DNA of 64,000 nt from Sphingomonas corticis. GTDB lineage: Bacteria > Pseudomonadota > Alphaproteobacteria > Sphingomonadales > Sphingomonadaceae. Below, piece by piece: positions 1 through 7,781 of the stretch. Each line of letters opens with the position of its first letter. Within the stretch, counting starts at the first letter, position 1. Both the position numbers and the translations under genes were made by a program. The notes under the pieces are model-generated. The model ran no database searches, had not been told where the DNA came from, and saw nothing but the letters and a program-made list of their open reading frames with translations. Where the stretch lies: contig NZ_JAAVJH010000010.1 of the NCBI RefSeq assembly GCF_012035195.1, forward strand, positions 1 through 64,000, in the 5' to 3' direction.

Positions 1-87
1 CACCTCCCGCAGCGATGATGCCCAGAGCTCCAGCGTCGCCTCGATCGATGCTCCCTTCACCACAACCTCCTCGTCATGGTGACCCAT
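1..87 (-). CDS. IS701-type transposase, N-terminal fragment (cut by window edge)
   Basis: Reading leftwards from the ATG at 87-85 gives 29 codons without a stop before the window ends. The segment ASIEATLELWASSLREV resembles the N-terminus of IS701-family DDE transposases of alphaproteobacteria, which normally continue with a region on pre-terminal cuts and a DDE core. Those domains would lie outside the window, so completeness cannot be judged. It points away from the metal transporter gene at 220. The match is from memory of the family, not from a search. Confidence 0.6.
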   Translation of the reverse strand, partial: MGHHDEEVVVKGASIEATLELWASSLREV

Positions 88-126
88 TGATTCAGAACCG
101 AATCAAGAACGCAACTGTAATGCTAG
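1..126. mobile_element. End of an IS701-like insertion sequence upstream of the Nramp gene
   Basis: The transposase start at 87 implies that an element end lies between 88 and the transporter gene. A CTAG tetramer at 123-126 fits the YTAR target preference known for IS701-family elements, so the boundary may be at 122/123. The same place carries a perfect inverted repeat, TAATGC-TAG-GCATTA (118-132), and an imperfect one around ATTCAGAACCGAAT (about 90-103). Either could instead be a metal-regulator operator. The other end of the element is not in the window. Confidence 0.4.
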
Positions 127-219
127 GCATTAAACTCGATCAGGTCGAGCGCGGCTTCGCGGCAAAAGCGTCGGGCAGGCGGTTGAAAGCGGGGCGGGCG
201 TCCCGCATGGAGACGGGCG

Positions 220-1521
220 ATGCACGGATCCACCCGCTCGCTCGCCGAAAGCTTCGCCACCGTGCCGGTCCCTAGGGACGCCGGCTTCTGGCGGACGCTG
301 TTCGCCTTCGTCGGGCCGGGCTGGCTGGTCGCGGTCGGCTACATGGACCCGGGCAATTGGGCGACCGACATCGCGGGCGGATCGGCGTTCGGCTACACGC
401 TGCTCGCGGTCGTGCTGCTGTCCAACCTGATGGCGATCGTGCTCCAGTCGCTCGCCGCGCGGCTGGGCATCGGCGCGGGGCTGGACCTGGCGCAGGCGTG
501 CCGCGCCAATACGGGGCGCCCGGTCAACTACGCGCTGTGGTTCCTCGCCGAGGTGGCGATCATCGCCTGTGACCTCGCCGAGGTGCTGGGCACCGCGATC
601 GCGCTGAAGCTGCTGTTCGGCCTGCCCCTGCTCTACGGCGTCGTGCTGACGGGGCTGGACGTCTTCCTGATCCTGGCGCTGCAACGCTTCGGCTTCCGCA
701 AGCTGGAGGCGTTCATCGGCGCGCTGCTGGTCGTGATCGCGATCTGCTTCGGCTTCGAGCTGATGTGGGCCAATCCCGACTGGGCGGCGGCGGCGGGCGG
801 CCTGATCCCGCGTCCGGAGATCGTGACCGACCCGGCCAAGCTGTACATCGCGATCGGCATCCTCGGCGCGACGGTGATGCCGCACAACCTCTACCTCCAC
901 TCGTCGATCGTGCAGACCCGCGCCTACGATCGCACCGAGCCGGAGCGGCGCCGCGCGCTGCGCCTCGCAACGATCGATTCCACCGTGGCGCTCGGCCTCG
1001 CCTTCTTCATCAACGCCGCGATCCTGATCCTGGCGGCGGCGACCTTCCACGTCGCCGGGCGCACCGATGTCGCCGAGATCGAGCAGGCGCACGAGCTGCT
1101 GGCGCCGATGCTGGGCGTCGGCGGAGCGAGCGCGGTGTTCGCCATCGCCTTGCTGGCCAGCGGGCAGAATTCCACCGTCACCGGCACGCTGGCGGGGCAG
1201 ATCGTGATGGAGGGCTTCCTCGACCTGCGCCTGCCCGCGTGGCTGCGCCGCCTCATCACCCGCGGCCTCGCCATCATCCCCGCGGTGGCGGTGGTGGGCA
1301 CCACGGGGGACGGCGGCGCGACCGACCTCCTGGTGCTGAGCCAGGTGGTGCTCAGCCTGCAACTGCCCTTCGCCGTGATCCCGCTGGTGATGCTGACCGC
1401 GAACCGGCGCGTGATGGGCGGCTTCGCGGCGCCGCGCTGGCTGGCGGCGCTGGCGTGGGGCATCGCGACCGTGATCGTGGCGCTGAACGGCTATCTGCTG
1501 ATCGGCACGGTGACGGGCTGA
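220..1521 (+). CDS. mntH: Nramp-family divalent metal transporter (MntH-like)
   Basis: A 433-residue inner-membrane protein of the Nramp family, which takes up Mn(II) or Fe(II) with protons. It shows the two broken-helix signatures: DPGN at about residues 43-46 (helix 1) and ATVMPHN around 217-223 (helix 6), whose Asp, Asn and Met bind the metal. About eleven hydrophobic segments follow, the usual number. The start at 220 is supported by GGAGA seven bases upstream. Helix 1 reads DPGNWATD where many bacterial MntH proteins have DPGNFATN, so it belongs to a slightly divergent branch. The gene stands alone, about 95 bp downstream of an insertion-sequence end, which may supply or have replaced its promoter. 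Metal specificity is inferred. Confidence 0.9.
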   Translation: MHGSTRSLAESFATVPVPRDAGFWRTLFAFVGPGWLVAVGYMDPGNWATDIAGGSAFGYTLLAVVLLSNLMAIVLQSLAARLGIGAGLDLAQACRANTGRPVNYALWFLAEVAIIACDLAEVLGTAIALKLLFGLPLLYGVVLTGLDVFLILALQRFGFRKLEAFIGALLVVIAICFGFELMWANPDWAAAAGGLIPRPEIVTDPAKLYIAIGILGATVMPHNLYLHSSIVQTRAYDRTEPERRRALRLATIDSTVALGLAFFINAAILILAAATFHVAGRTDVAEIEQAHELLAPMLGVGGASAVFAIALLASGQNSTVTGTLAGQIVMEGFLDLRLPAWLRRLITRGLAIIPAVAVVGTTGDGGATDLLVLSQVVLSLQLPFAVIPLVMLTANRRVMGGFAAPRWLAALAWGIATVIVALNGYLLIGTVTG

Positions 1522-1534
1522 GGGCGCCGGCCGC

Positions 1535-2929
1535 TCAGCATTCCACCACGTTGACCGCGAGCCCGCCGAGACTGGTCTCCTTGTACTTCGACCGCATGTC
1601 CTCGCCCGTCTGGCGCATCGTCTCGATCACCGCGTCCAGGCTGACGACGTGGCTGCCGTCGCCGCGCAGCGCCAGATAGGCGGCGTTGATCGCCTTCACC
1701 GCGCCCATCGTGTTGCGCTCGATGCACGGGATCTGCACCAGCCCACCGATCGGGTCGCAGGTGAGGCCCAAATTGTGCTCCATGCCGATCTCCGCGGCGT
1801 TCTCCACCTGGCGATTGCTGCCGCCCAGGACCGCGGCGAGCGCGCCCGCCGCCATCGAGCAGGCGACACCGACCTCGCCCTGGCATCCCATCTCCGCCGC
1901 GGAGATCGACGCGCGCTTCTTGTAGAGCATCCCGATCGCGGCGGCGGTGAGAAGGAAGCGACGCGCGCCGTCGCGCGACGCCCCCTCCACCAGCGTCTCG
2001 TAGAAGCGCAGCACCGCGGGCAGGACGCCCGCGGCGCCGTTGGTCGGCGCCGTGACGACGCGGCCGCCCGCGGCATTCTCCTCGTTGACGGCCAGCGCCC
2101 ACAGGCTGACCCACTCGAACACCTCCGCCGGATTGCGCCCGGCATGGCCGGACAGGCCGCGGTGGAGCGCCGCGGCACGGCGGCGGACGTGGAGCCCGCC
2201 GGGAAGCACGCCTTCCTGCGCCATGCCGCGATCGATGCACGCCGCCATCGCATCGCGCACCGCGTCGAGGAAGGCGTCGGTCTCCGCCGGATCGCGCCAC
2301 GCCTCCTCGTTGGCGCGCACGATGTCGGCGATGGGGCGCGCGGTGGCGTCGCCGATCGCCAGCAGCTCCGCACCCGAGGAGAAGGGGTGGCGCACGGCCA
2401 GATTGTGCGAGGCCGGGGTCGCGCCCTTGCGCAGGATGGCGCCCCCGCCGATCGAGAAATAGGTCTCCGCATACTCGCCGCCATCCGCCAGCGTCGCGGT
2501 GAAGGTGAGGCCGTTGGGGTGCTCGGGCAGGAAGGCGCGCGGGTGGAAGACCATGTCCGCCACCTCGGCGAAGGCGATGTCCCCGCGGCCGGCGAGCGGC
2601 AGGCGGCCGATGTCGCGAATGCCGCGCAGGACGTGCCGTGCCTCGTCCGGATCGACGCCCTCGGGCGTGTGGCCGGCAAGGCCCAGGATCGCGGCGGTGT
2701 CGGTGGCGTGCCCGCGTCCCGTCAGCGCGAGGGAGCCGTAGAGGTCGCAGCGGACGCGGACCGGCGCCGAGGGCTGGCCGGCGGCCCGCTCGGCGAAGTC
2801 GAAGGCGGCGCGCATCGGGCCGACGGTATGCGAACTCGACGGGCCGATGCCGATGGTGAACAGCTCGGCCACGCTGATCGGCCGGTCCATGTCGCGGTCG
2901 AGCGGGGCGGGAGAAGAATCGGCCTGCAT
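1535..2929 (-). CDS. sdaA: L-serine ammonia-lyase, single-chain iron-sulfur type
   Basis: A 464-residue one-chain L-serine dehydratase, converting serine to pyruvate and ammonia with a [4Fe-4S] cluster in the cytoplasm. The N-terminal beta domain starts with the family signature GIGPSSSHTVGPM. The C-terminal alpha domain carries the cluster cysteines in GCQGEVGVACSMAAG and LVQIPCIERN, and the protein ends in VNVVEC, the C-terminal Cys typical of these enzymes. An AGGAG lies six bases before the chosen ATG; a later Met at residue 14 is a weaker alternative. The leader at 2967-3118 folds as two glycine aptamers, so excess glycine, convertible to serine by glycine cleavage and serine hydroxymethyltransferase, probably switches expression. 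It converges with mntH, with a gap of 13 bp. Confidence 0.93.
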   Translation of the reverse strand: MQADSSPAPLDRDMDRPISVAELFTIGIGPSSSHTVGPMRAAFDFAERAAGQPSAPVRVRCDLYGSLALTGRGHATDTAAILGLAGHTPEGVDPDEARHVLRGIRDIGRLPLAGRGDIAFAEVADMVFHPRAFLPEHPNGLTFTATLADGGEYAETYFSIGGGAILRKGATPASHNLAVRHPFSSGAELLAIGDATARPIADIVRANEEAWRDPAETDAFLDAVRDAMAACIDRGMAQEGVLPGGLHVRRRAAALHRGLSGHAGRNPAEVFEWVSLWALAVNEENAAGGRVVTAPTNGAAGVLPAVLRFYETLVEGASRDGARRFLLTAAAIGMLYKKRASISAAEMGCQGEVGVACSMAAGALAAVLGGSNRQVENAAEIGMEHNLGLTCDPIGGLVQIPCIERNTMGAVKAINAAYLALRGDGSHVVSLDAVIETMRQTGEDMRSKYKETSLGGLAVNVVEC

Positions 2930-2966
2930 GTACGCTCCTCGCCGGCGGTGCCGGTGGTGTCACATG

Positions 2967-3118
2967 CCCCATCTGTCCCTTGCGCCTGAGATCGCTATCC
3001 CGTCGGCGGGCGCGCGGCGCCACTCTCCAGATGTGTTCGCGCCGGCAGGTCCTTTGGCCTGAGAGTTTCCGGGGCGGTTGCTCCTTCGGCGCCGGGCGGA
3101 CCCGGTCTCTCCCTGTTC
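2967..3118 (-). promoter_or_regulatory. Tandem glycine riboswitch controlling sdaA
   Basis: On the minus strand two glycine aptamers follow each other. Aptamer 1 (3118-3046) shows GGAGAGACC, GCGCCGAAGGAGCAA, CTCTCAGGC and CAAAGGACC, closed by CAGG (3115-3112) pairing with CCTG (3049-3046). Aptamer 2 (3033-2970) has TGGAGAG, then ATCTCAGGCGCAAGGGAC, closed by CATCT/AGATG. These blocks are the conserved core of the gcvT-type glycine RNA, and the arrangement is the classic cooperative tandem. The second aptamer ends about 40 nt before the sdaA start, so control could act on ribosome access. Whether the switch turns expression on or off cannot be read here; ON is usual for glycine-disposal genes. 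Confidence 0.88.
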
Positions 3119-3289
3119 GGCCGGCGCGGTATCGGCGGTGCGGCCGGCGGGGTCAAGGGCGGCTACAGCCCGGCCCTGCGGCAGAGCCCCTCCAGCCTGC
3201 GCAGCCTGGCCTCGTCGGCGCCCGGTTCGCGGCGGAAGCGCGGCCGCTGTGCGCAGGCGTGGGCCTGGTTCGCACCGGTCCCGCCCGCC

Positions 3290-4000
3290 CTACGCGCGCG
3301 CGTCGTCGCCGGCGTACTTGATCTCCAGATAGCGCTGCCGCGTCTCCAGCGTATCGAGATCCCCTTGCGCCAGCTGCGCGCTCATGTCGCCGATCTCGCG
3401 CTCGATCAGGCCCAGCCCCTCGGCCAGTTGCTGGTCGGGCGTCTTGCCGTTGCGCGGGGTCGTGCGCATCGCCGCTGGCACGCGCTGATAGTCGCGGACG
3501 AAGGCGGGGAGCTGCTCGCCGACCAGCCGGCGGATCTCCAGCGCGGCCGGCGCCTCGTCGTCCAGTGCCGCGATCTGCGTGCCCAAGGTGTCGAGCCGCT
3601 GCTCGATCCGCAGCGCCACGGTCTGCGCCGGTGCGGGAAGCGCGGGGCGCTGCGCGTCGAGCCAGCGCGCGGTCTGCGCCGGCAGCGCCTTCAGGTCGGC
3701 GCGCGCGATCCGCTCGGGAGTCGGCACCGGCATCGCGGGCGCGAGCGCGATCGCCAGGGTGGCGGCGATCATCATCAGCATGACGGCCAGCGCGCCGAAC
3801 ATGCCCAGCGGAAAGAAGATGCCGCCGACCAGCGAGGCGAGCAGCAGGATCGCGGCATTGACCGCCGCGATGGCGACGACGCGCGTCTTCAGCCCGCCGC
3901 GGCCGCGGCGCGGACGGCGCTGCATCGGCACCACCGGCCCGCCCTGCCGCCGGATCTGCCCGGCGCGCGCGTCGCCGATGACCTCGTCCGTTTCGGTCAC
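3290..4000 (-). CDS. XpaC-like membrane protein, partner of TelA
   Basis: A 236-residue protein starting at a GTG that overlaps the telA stop codon by four bases (GTGA), so the two are translationally coupled. An Arg-rich N-terminus is followed by two adjacent hydrophobic segments (about residues 45-95) and a long charged helical C-terminus ending LETRQRYLEIKYAG. This layout resembles the XpaC/YceG-type proteins commonly encoded beside TelA. Role unknown; the pair is linked in the literature to tellurite and envelope-stress resistance, but no activity is visible in the sequence. The family assignment rests on layout and neighbour rather than on strong motifs. Confidence 0.65.
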   Translation of the reverse strand: MTETDEVIGDARAGQIRRQGGPVVPMQRRPRRGRGGLKTRVVAIAAVNAAILLLASLVGGIFFPLGMFGALAVMLMMIAATLAIALAPAMPVPTPERIARADLKALPAQTARWLDAQRPALPAPAQTVALRIEQRLDTLGTQIAALDDEAPAALEIRRLVGEQLPAFVRDYQRVPAAMRTTPRNGKTPDQQLAEGLGLIEREIGDMSAQLAQGDLDTLETRQRYLEIKYAGDDARA

Positions 4001-5208
4001 AGCGCCTCCAGCCGGTACTGGTCCGCGGGGCCGGCGACGCGGTTCTGCGACGCGCCCTCCGCGCGCGCGATATAGCCGCGCGACTTCTCCACCTCGGTGC
4101 CCAGCGCGTTGACCGTGGTCTTCATGCTGTCCAGCGCCTTCAGTTTGAAATTGTCGATCGCGTCCATCGTGTCGTAGATGTTCTGGAAGGCGCGCTGCAG
4201 CGTCTCCAGCGGGATCGTGCTCGCCGCCGCCTGCTCGTGGATCTGCGCGGTGTTCGACCGGAGGAGCTTGCCGGTCGAATCGATGATCCCCGCGGTGGTG
4301 GTGTTCAGCTGCGTCACCTGTTCCAGCACCAGCTTCTGGTTGGTCAGCGCCTGCGCCACGGTGACGGCGGTGCGCAGCGCGGCGACCGTGGTGGTGCTGG
4401 CGCGATCGACGCCCTTCACCAGTTCGACATTGTTCTTCTTGACCAGGTCGAGCGCGAGATAACCCTGCACCGTCACCGCCATCTGCGTCAGCAGGTCCTG
4501 CGTGCGCTGGCGGGCGTAGAACAGCGCGGTCTCCCGGATCGCCTTGGCCTTCGCGGGGTCGGTCGCGTCCAGCTCGTTCGCCTTGTCCTCCAGCCGCTGG
4601 TCCATCACCTTGGACAGGTGGATCATCTGTTCCAGCCGCCCCATGGCGGTCCACAGGTTCGCGCGTTCGGTGTCGATGGCGGCATTGTCCATCAGCAGCT
4701 CGTCCTTGCCGCTGGCCAGGCTCTTCAGAATGGAGCTGATGTGCGTCTGCGAGGATTTGTAGCTGTCGAAGTAGTTCCGCATCTTGTTGCCGAAGGGCAG
4801 GATGCCGAACAGCTTCTGCGGCGCCGTCAGGTTGCCGCGCTTGCCCGGGTCGAGGTCCTCGACCACGCGGCGCAGCTCGGCCAGGTCCTTGCCGACGCCC
4901 GCCTCCTGATCCATCGCGCGGACGGGACGGTCGAGGAAGCGGTTGGACTGGCCCGCCGCCTCGCGGATCTCGCGCGCGCCCATCGTGGTGATCGCGTCGA
5001 CCCGCTTGCCGAACTCGGGCGAGTTGGCGTCCTCGGCGACCAGGTCGGCGACGAACTGGTCCACGCGCTTCTCCAGCTCGCTCTTCGTGCCGGTGTCGAC
5101 GGGGACCAGCCCGGCCGCCCGCTCCGCCTGCACGCTGGGCACGGGTTCCGGCGGGGTCAGCGTCAGCGCCGGTTCGGCGGTTGCGGTGTCGGTGTTCGTC
5201 GCCATCAT
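3997..5208 (-). CDS. telA: TelA family toxic-anion resistance protein
   Basis: A 403-residue soluble, mostly helical protein of the TelA/YceH family. Characteristic stretches are FGKRVDAITTMGAREIREAA near residue 65 and FFNNYFDSY-like text (here GNKMRNYFDSYKSSQ near 140), followed by repeated helices with conserved Asn and Thr. Members are associated with resistance to tellurite and some membrane-active agents; the biochemical role is not established. Two Met codons open the gene (5208 and 5205), with an AAGAGG just upstream. It is the first gene of a two-gene operon with the XpaC-like gene, which overlaps its stop by 4 bp. The gene is complete and of normal length. Confidence 0.85.
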   Translation of the reverse strand: MMATNTDTATAEPALTLTPPEPVPSVQAERAAGLVPVDTGTKSELEKRVDQFVADLVAEDANSPEFGKRVDAITTMGAREIREAAGQSNRFLDRPVRAMDQEAGVGKDLAELRRVVEDLDPGKRGNLTAPQKLFGILPFGNKMRNYFDSYKSSQTHISSILKSLASGKDELLMDNAAIDTERANLWTAMGRLEQMIHLSKVMDQRLEDKANELDATDPAKAKAIRETALFYARQRTQDLLTQMAVTVQGYLALDLVKKNNVELVKGVDRASTTTVAALRTAVTVAQALTNQKLVLEQVTQLNTTTAGIIDSTGKLLRSNTAQIHEQAAASTIPLETLQRAFQNIYDTMDAIDNFKLKALDSMKTTVNALGTEVEKSRGYIARAEGASQNRVAGPADQYRLEAL

Positions 5209-5616
5209 CGCCTCTTCGTCATGTCCGCGGCGTTGTGCGGGGGAAACGCCGCGGCTTCAACCGTGTTGCATGTATAAGACGCCCGCGCGCGATGACAAGG
5301 AAGCGCGGCGGAGATAGGCCCGGGGGCCAGGGCAGGTGACCGATGCCGTCGAGTTCAAGCTGCTGAAGCTGGAGCAGAACTCAAAGGTCGGGTCTCCGCG
5401 GTCGAAGCTGGGACGCCACGTTCGGAGTGTGTGGGTCGGCAGGTATCTGGTCCCTCACCGGCCGACCGGTGAGGGCGTTCAGCTCCTCCGTGTCCCCCAC
5501 GGCGCCCGCGACCTGTCCCGCGTCCCCTGCGACTGACCCTTCCCGCAACGCAGCATCTGCGCTAAGGGCGCGCGCGAACCCCGCCGCACGACCGCGCGGG
5601 CCACCCAGGAACTCGC
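5209..5616. other. Intergenic region between telA and typA
   Basis: About 400 bp between divergent genes. No convincing protein gene is seen; short open frames here look like noise. It must carry the promoters of telA (minus) and typA (plus), but no strong promoter boxes stand out. The only clear structure is the perfect hairpin at 5452-5475, listed separately. Confidence 0.5.
5452..5475. repeat. Perfect 10-bp palindrome with 4-nt loop
   Basis: CCCTCACCGG (5452-5461), loop CCGA, then CCGGTGAGGG (5466-5475). There is no T-run on either side, so a rho-independent terminator is unlikely. It could be a single member of a dispersed palindromic repeat family or an operator; only one copy is present in this window. 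Confidence 0.5.
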
Positions 5617-7440
5617 ATGAATCTGCGCAACATCGCCATCATCGCGCACGTCGATCATGGCAAGACCACCCTCGTCGACCAGCTCTTCCGCCAGTCCGGC
5701 ACCTTCCGCGACAACCAGCGGGTGGAAGAGCGCGCGATGGATTCGAACGACCTGGAGAAGGAGCGCGGGATCACCATCCTGGCCAAGCCCACGTCGATCG
5801 AGTGGGAAGGCACGCGCATCAACATCGTCGACACGCCTGGCCACGCCGACTTCGGCGGCGAGGTGGAGCGCATCCTCTCCATGGTCGACGGCGTGATCCT
5901 GCTGGTCGACGCGGCCGAGGGAGCGATGCCGCAGACGAAGTTCGTGACCGGCAAGGCGCTGGCGCTGGGTCTGCGCCCGATCGTCGTCGTGAACAAGGTG
6001 GACCGCTCCGACGCGCGCATCCAGGAAGTGCTGGACGAGGTGTTCGACCTGTTCGTCGCGCTGGAGGCGAACGACGACCAGCTCGACTTCCCCGTCCTCT
6101 TCGCTTCCGGCCGCAACGGCTACGCCTCCACGGACGCGGACGCGCGCGAGGGCACGCTGCGGCCGATGTTCGAGAAGATCGTCGATCACGTGCCGCCGCC
6201 CGCACTGGACGAGGAGGCGCCGTTCACCTTCCTCGTCACGCTGCTGGACCGCGACAACTTCCTGGGCCGCATCCTGACGGGCCGCGTCCAGTCGGGCGTG
6301 GTCAAGGTGAACCAGCCGATCCACGCGCTGGACGAGGCAGGGAACGTGATCGAGACCGGCCGCGCGTCGAAGCTGATGAGCTTCCGCGGACTGGACCGCG
6401 TGCCCGTCGAGGAGGCCCGCGCGGGCGACATCATCAGCCTCGCCGGGCTGACCGTCGCCACGGTGGCGAACACGATTGCCGACACCAGCGTCTCCACGCC
6501 GATCCAGGCGCAGCCGATCGATCCGCCGACGCTGTCGATGCGCTTCGCCGTGAACGACTCGCCGATGGCGGGGCGCGAGGGCAGCAAGGTGACGAGCCGG
6601 ATGATCCGCGACCGCCTGATGCGCGAGGCGGAGACCAACGTCGCGATCAAGGTGACCGAGGCCGCCGACCGCGACAGCTTCGAGGTCGCCGGGCGCGGCG
6701 AGCTCCAGCTCGGCGTCCTGATCGAGACGATGCGGCGCGAGGGCTTCGAGCTCGGCATCAGCCGCCCGCGCGTGCTGTTCGGCGAGGATGAGACCGGGGC
6801 GAAGACCGAGCCCTACGAGACCGTCATCATCGACGTCGACGAGGAGCATTCCGGCACCGTCGTCGAGAAGATGAACCTGCGCAAGGCGGAGATGACCGAC
6901 ATGCGGCCATCGACCGGCGGCAAGACGCGCATCACCTTCTCCGCGCCCAGCCGCGGCATGATCGGCTATCACGGCGAGTTCCTCAGCGACACGCGCGGCA
7001 CCGGCATCATGAACCGGCTGTTCGAGCGCTACGGGCCGCACAAGGGCAACATCGAGGGCCGCAAGAACGGCGTCCTCATCTCCAATGGCGCGGGCGAGGC
7101 GCAGAGCTACGCGCTCGGCCCGCTGGAGGAGCGCGGCATCCTGTTCGTCGGCCACGGCGAGGCGCTCTACGAGGGCATGATCATCGGCGAGAACGCCAAG
7201 ACGGAGGACCTCGAGGTCAATCCGATGAAGGCGAAGCAGCTGACGAACTTCCGCGCCAGCGGGGGCAAGGACGATGCGATCCGCCTGACGCCGCCCAAGA
7301 AGATGACGCTGGAACAGGCGATCGCCTATATCGACGACGACGAGATGGTGGAGGTGACGCCGAAGTCGATCCGGCTGCGCAAGCGCCACCTCGACCCGCA
7401 CGAGCGCAAGCGCGCCAGCCGCGCGAAGCAGGCGGCGTAG
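5617..7440 (+). CDS. typA: Ribosome-associated translational GTPase TypA/BipA
   Basis: A 607-residue elongation-factor-like GTPase that binds the ribosome and supports ribosome assembly and growth in stress or cold. The N-terminal G domain shows G1 AHVDHGKT (residues 9-16), the G2 region RGITI, G3 DTPGHADF and G4 NKVD, followed by EF-G-like domains II, III and V and the BipA-specific C-terminus. Length is that of the family. The start MNLRNIAIIAHVDHG is the typical N-terminus. It is single-gene, with a strong GC hairpin just after the stop (7454-7483). Confidence 0.96.
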   Translation: MNLRNIAIIAHVDHGKTTLVDQLFRQSGTFRDNQRVEERAMDSNDLEKERGITILAKPTSIEWEGTRINIVDTPGHADFGGEVERILSMVDGVILLVDAAEGAMPQTKFVTGKALALGLRPIVVVNKVDRSDARIQEVLDEVFDLFVALEANDDQLDFPVLFASGRNGYASTDADAREGTLRPMFEKIVDHVPPPALDEEAPFTFLVTLLDRDNFLGRILTGRVQSGVVKVNQPIHALDEAGNVIETGRASKLMSFRGLDRVPVEEARAGDIISLAGLTVATVANTIADTSVSTPIQAQPIDPPTLSMRFAVNDSPMAGREGSKVTSRMIRDRLMREAETNVAIKVTEAADRDSFEVAGRGELQLGVLIETMRREGFELGISRPRVLFGEDETGAKTEPYETVIIDVDEEHSGTVVEKMNLRKAEMTDMRPSTGGKTRITFSAPSRGMIGYHGEFLSDTRGTGIMNRLFERYGPHKGNIEGRKNGVLISNGAGEAQSYALGPLEERGILFVGHGEALYEGMIIGENAKTEDLEVNPMKAKQLTNFRASGGKDDAIRLTPPKKMTLEQAIAYIDDDEMVEVTPKSIRLRKRHLDPHERKRASRAKQAA

Positions 7441-7453
7441 GATCGATCCGGAA

Positions 7454-7483
7454 CGGAGCCGCCCCGCTAAGCGGGCGGCTCCG
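7454..7483 (+). terminator. Hairpin after typA, probable terminator
   Basis: CGGAGCCGCCCCGC, loop TAA, GCGGGCGGCTCCG: a 13-bp GC stem with one bulged base, 14 bp after the typA stop. The T-tract is weak (CGTTTGTC), so termination may be only partial. Confidence 0.6.
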
Positions 7484-7630
7484 CGCCGTTTGTCGGGGCT
7501 CCCATCAGGGGCTTCGCCGACGCGCCCTGCCCCTGTCCCGAGCGGGCGCCTTGCGGCGGCTTCAACGCGCATCGGTCGGCCTGATCCGACCCCCGACCGG
7601 CGGCAAGGTGCTGACGGCTGTTACCTTTTT

Positions 7631-7721
7631 GCAACGCAGCGACGCCGCGTTGCGCCGGGTGCCGAATCGACTCGCCACTGTCACGCAACAGACATATTCG
7701 GCGCGCAGTGGCGCGTGACAG
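7631..7721. promoter_or_regulatory. Two inverted repeats in the leader of the TonB receptor gene
   Basis: GCAACGC (7631-7637) and GCGTTGC (7647-7653) form one hairpin or operator; CTGTCACGC (7678-7686) and GCGTGACAG (7713-7721) form a second, with 26 bp between the arms. Both are perfect. They lie 60-150 bp before the receptor start and are candidates for control of this outer-membrane gene, possibly by the LytTR regulator encoded downstream; no LytTR consensus could be confirmed. Confidence 0.4.
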
Positions 7722-7781
7722 ACGGCGACCCATCGCCGCGAACGCGCTTCACGAGCGAACGCTCCAAAGGGGTTTAACATC

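Noticed and set aside
130..1362. Long open frame antisense to mntH
   Set aside because: Its translation is Arg/Gln/His-rich low-complexity text typical of the reverse strand of high-GC genes; mntH has clear family motifs.
1649..2989. Long plus-strand frame across sdaA and its riboswitch
   Set aside because: Shadow frame of sdaA; no conserved motifs, and it runs through the riboswitch.
5336..5536. A 66-codon open frame between telA and typA
   Set aside because: No ribosome site, no recognisable protein features, and it spans the palindrome at 5452; most likely random in GC-rich DNA.
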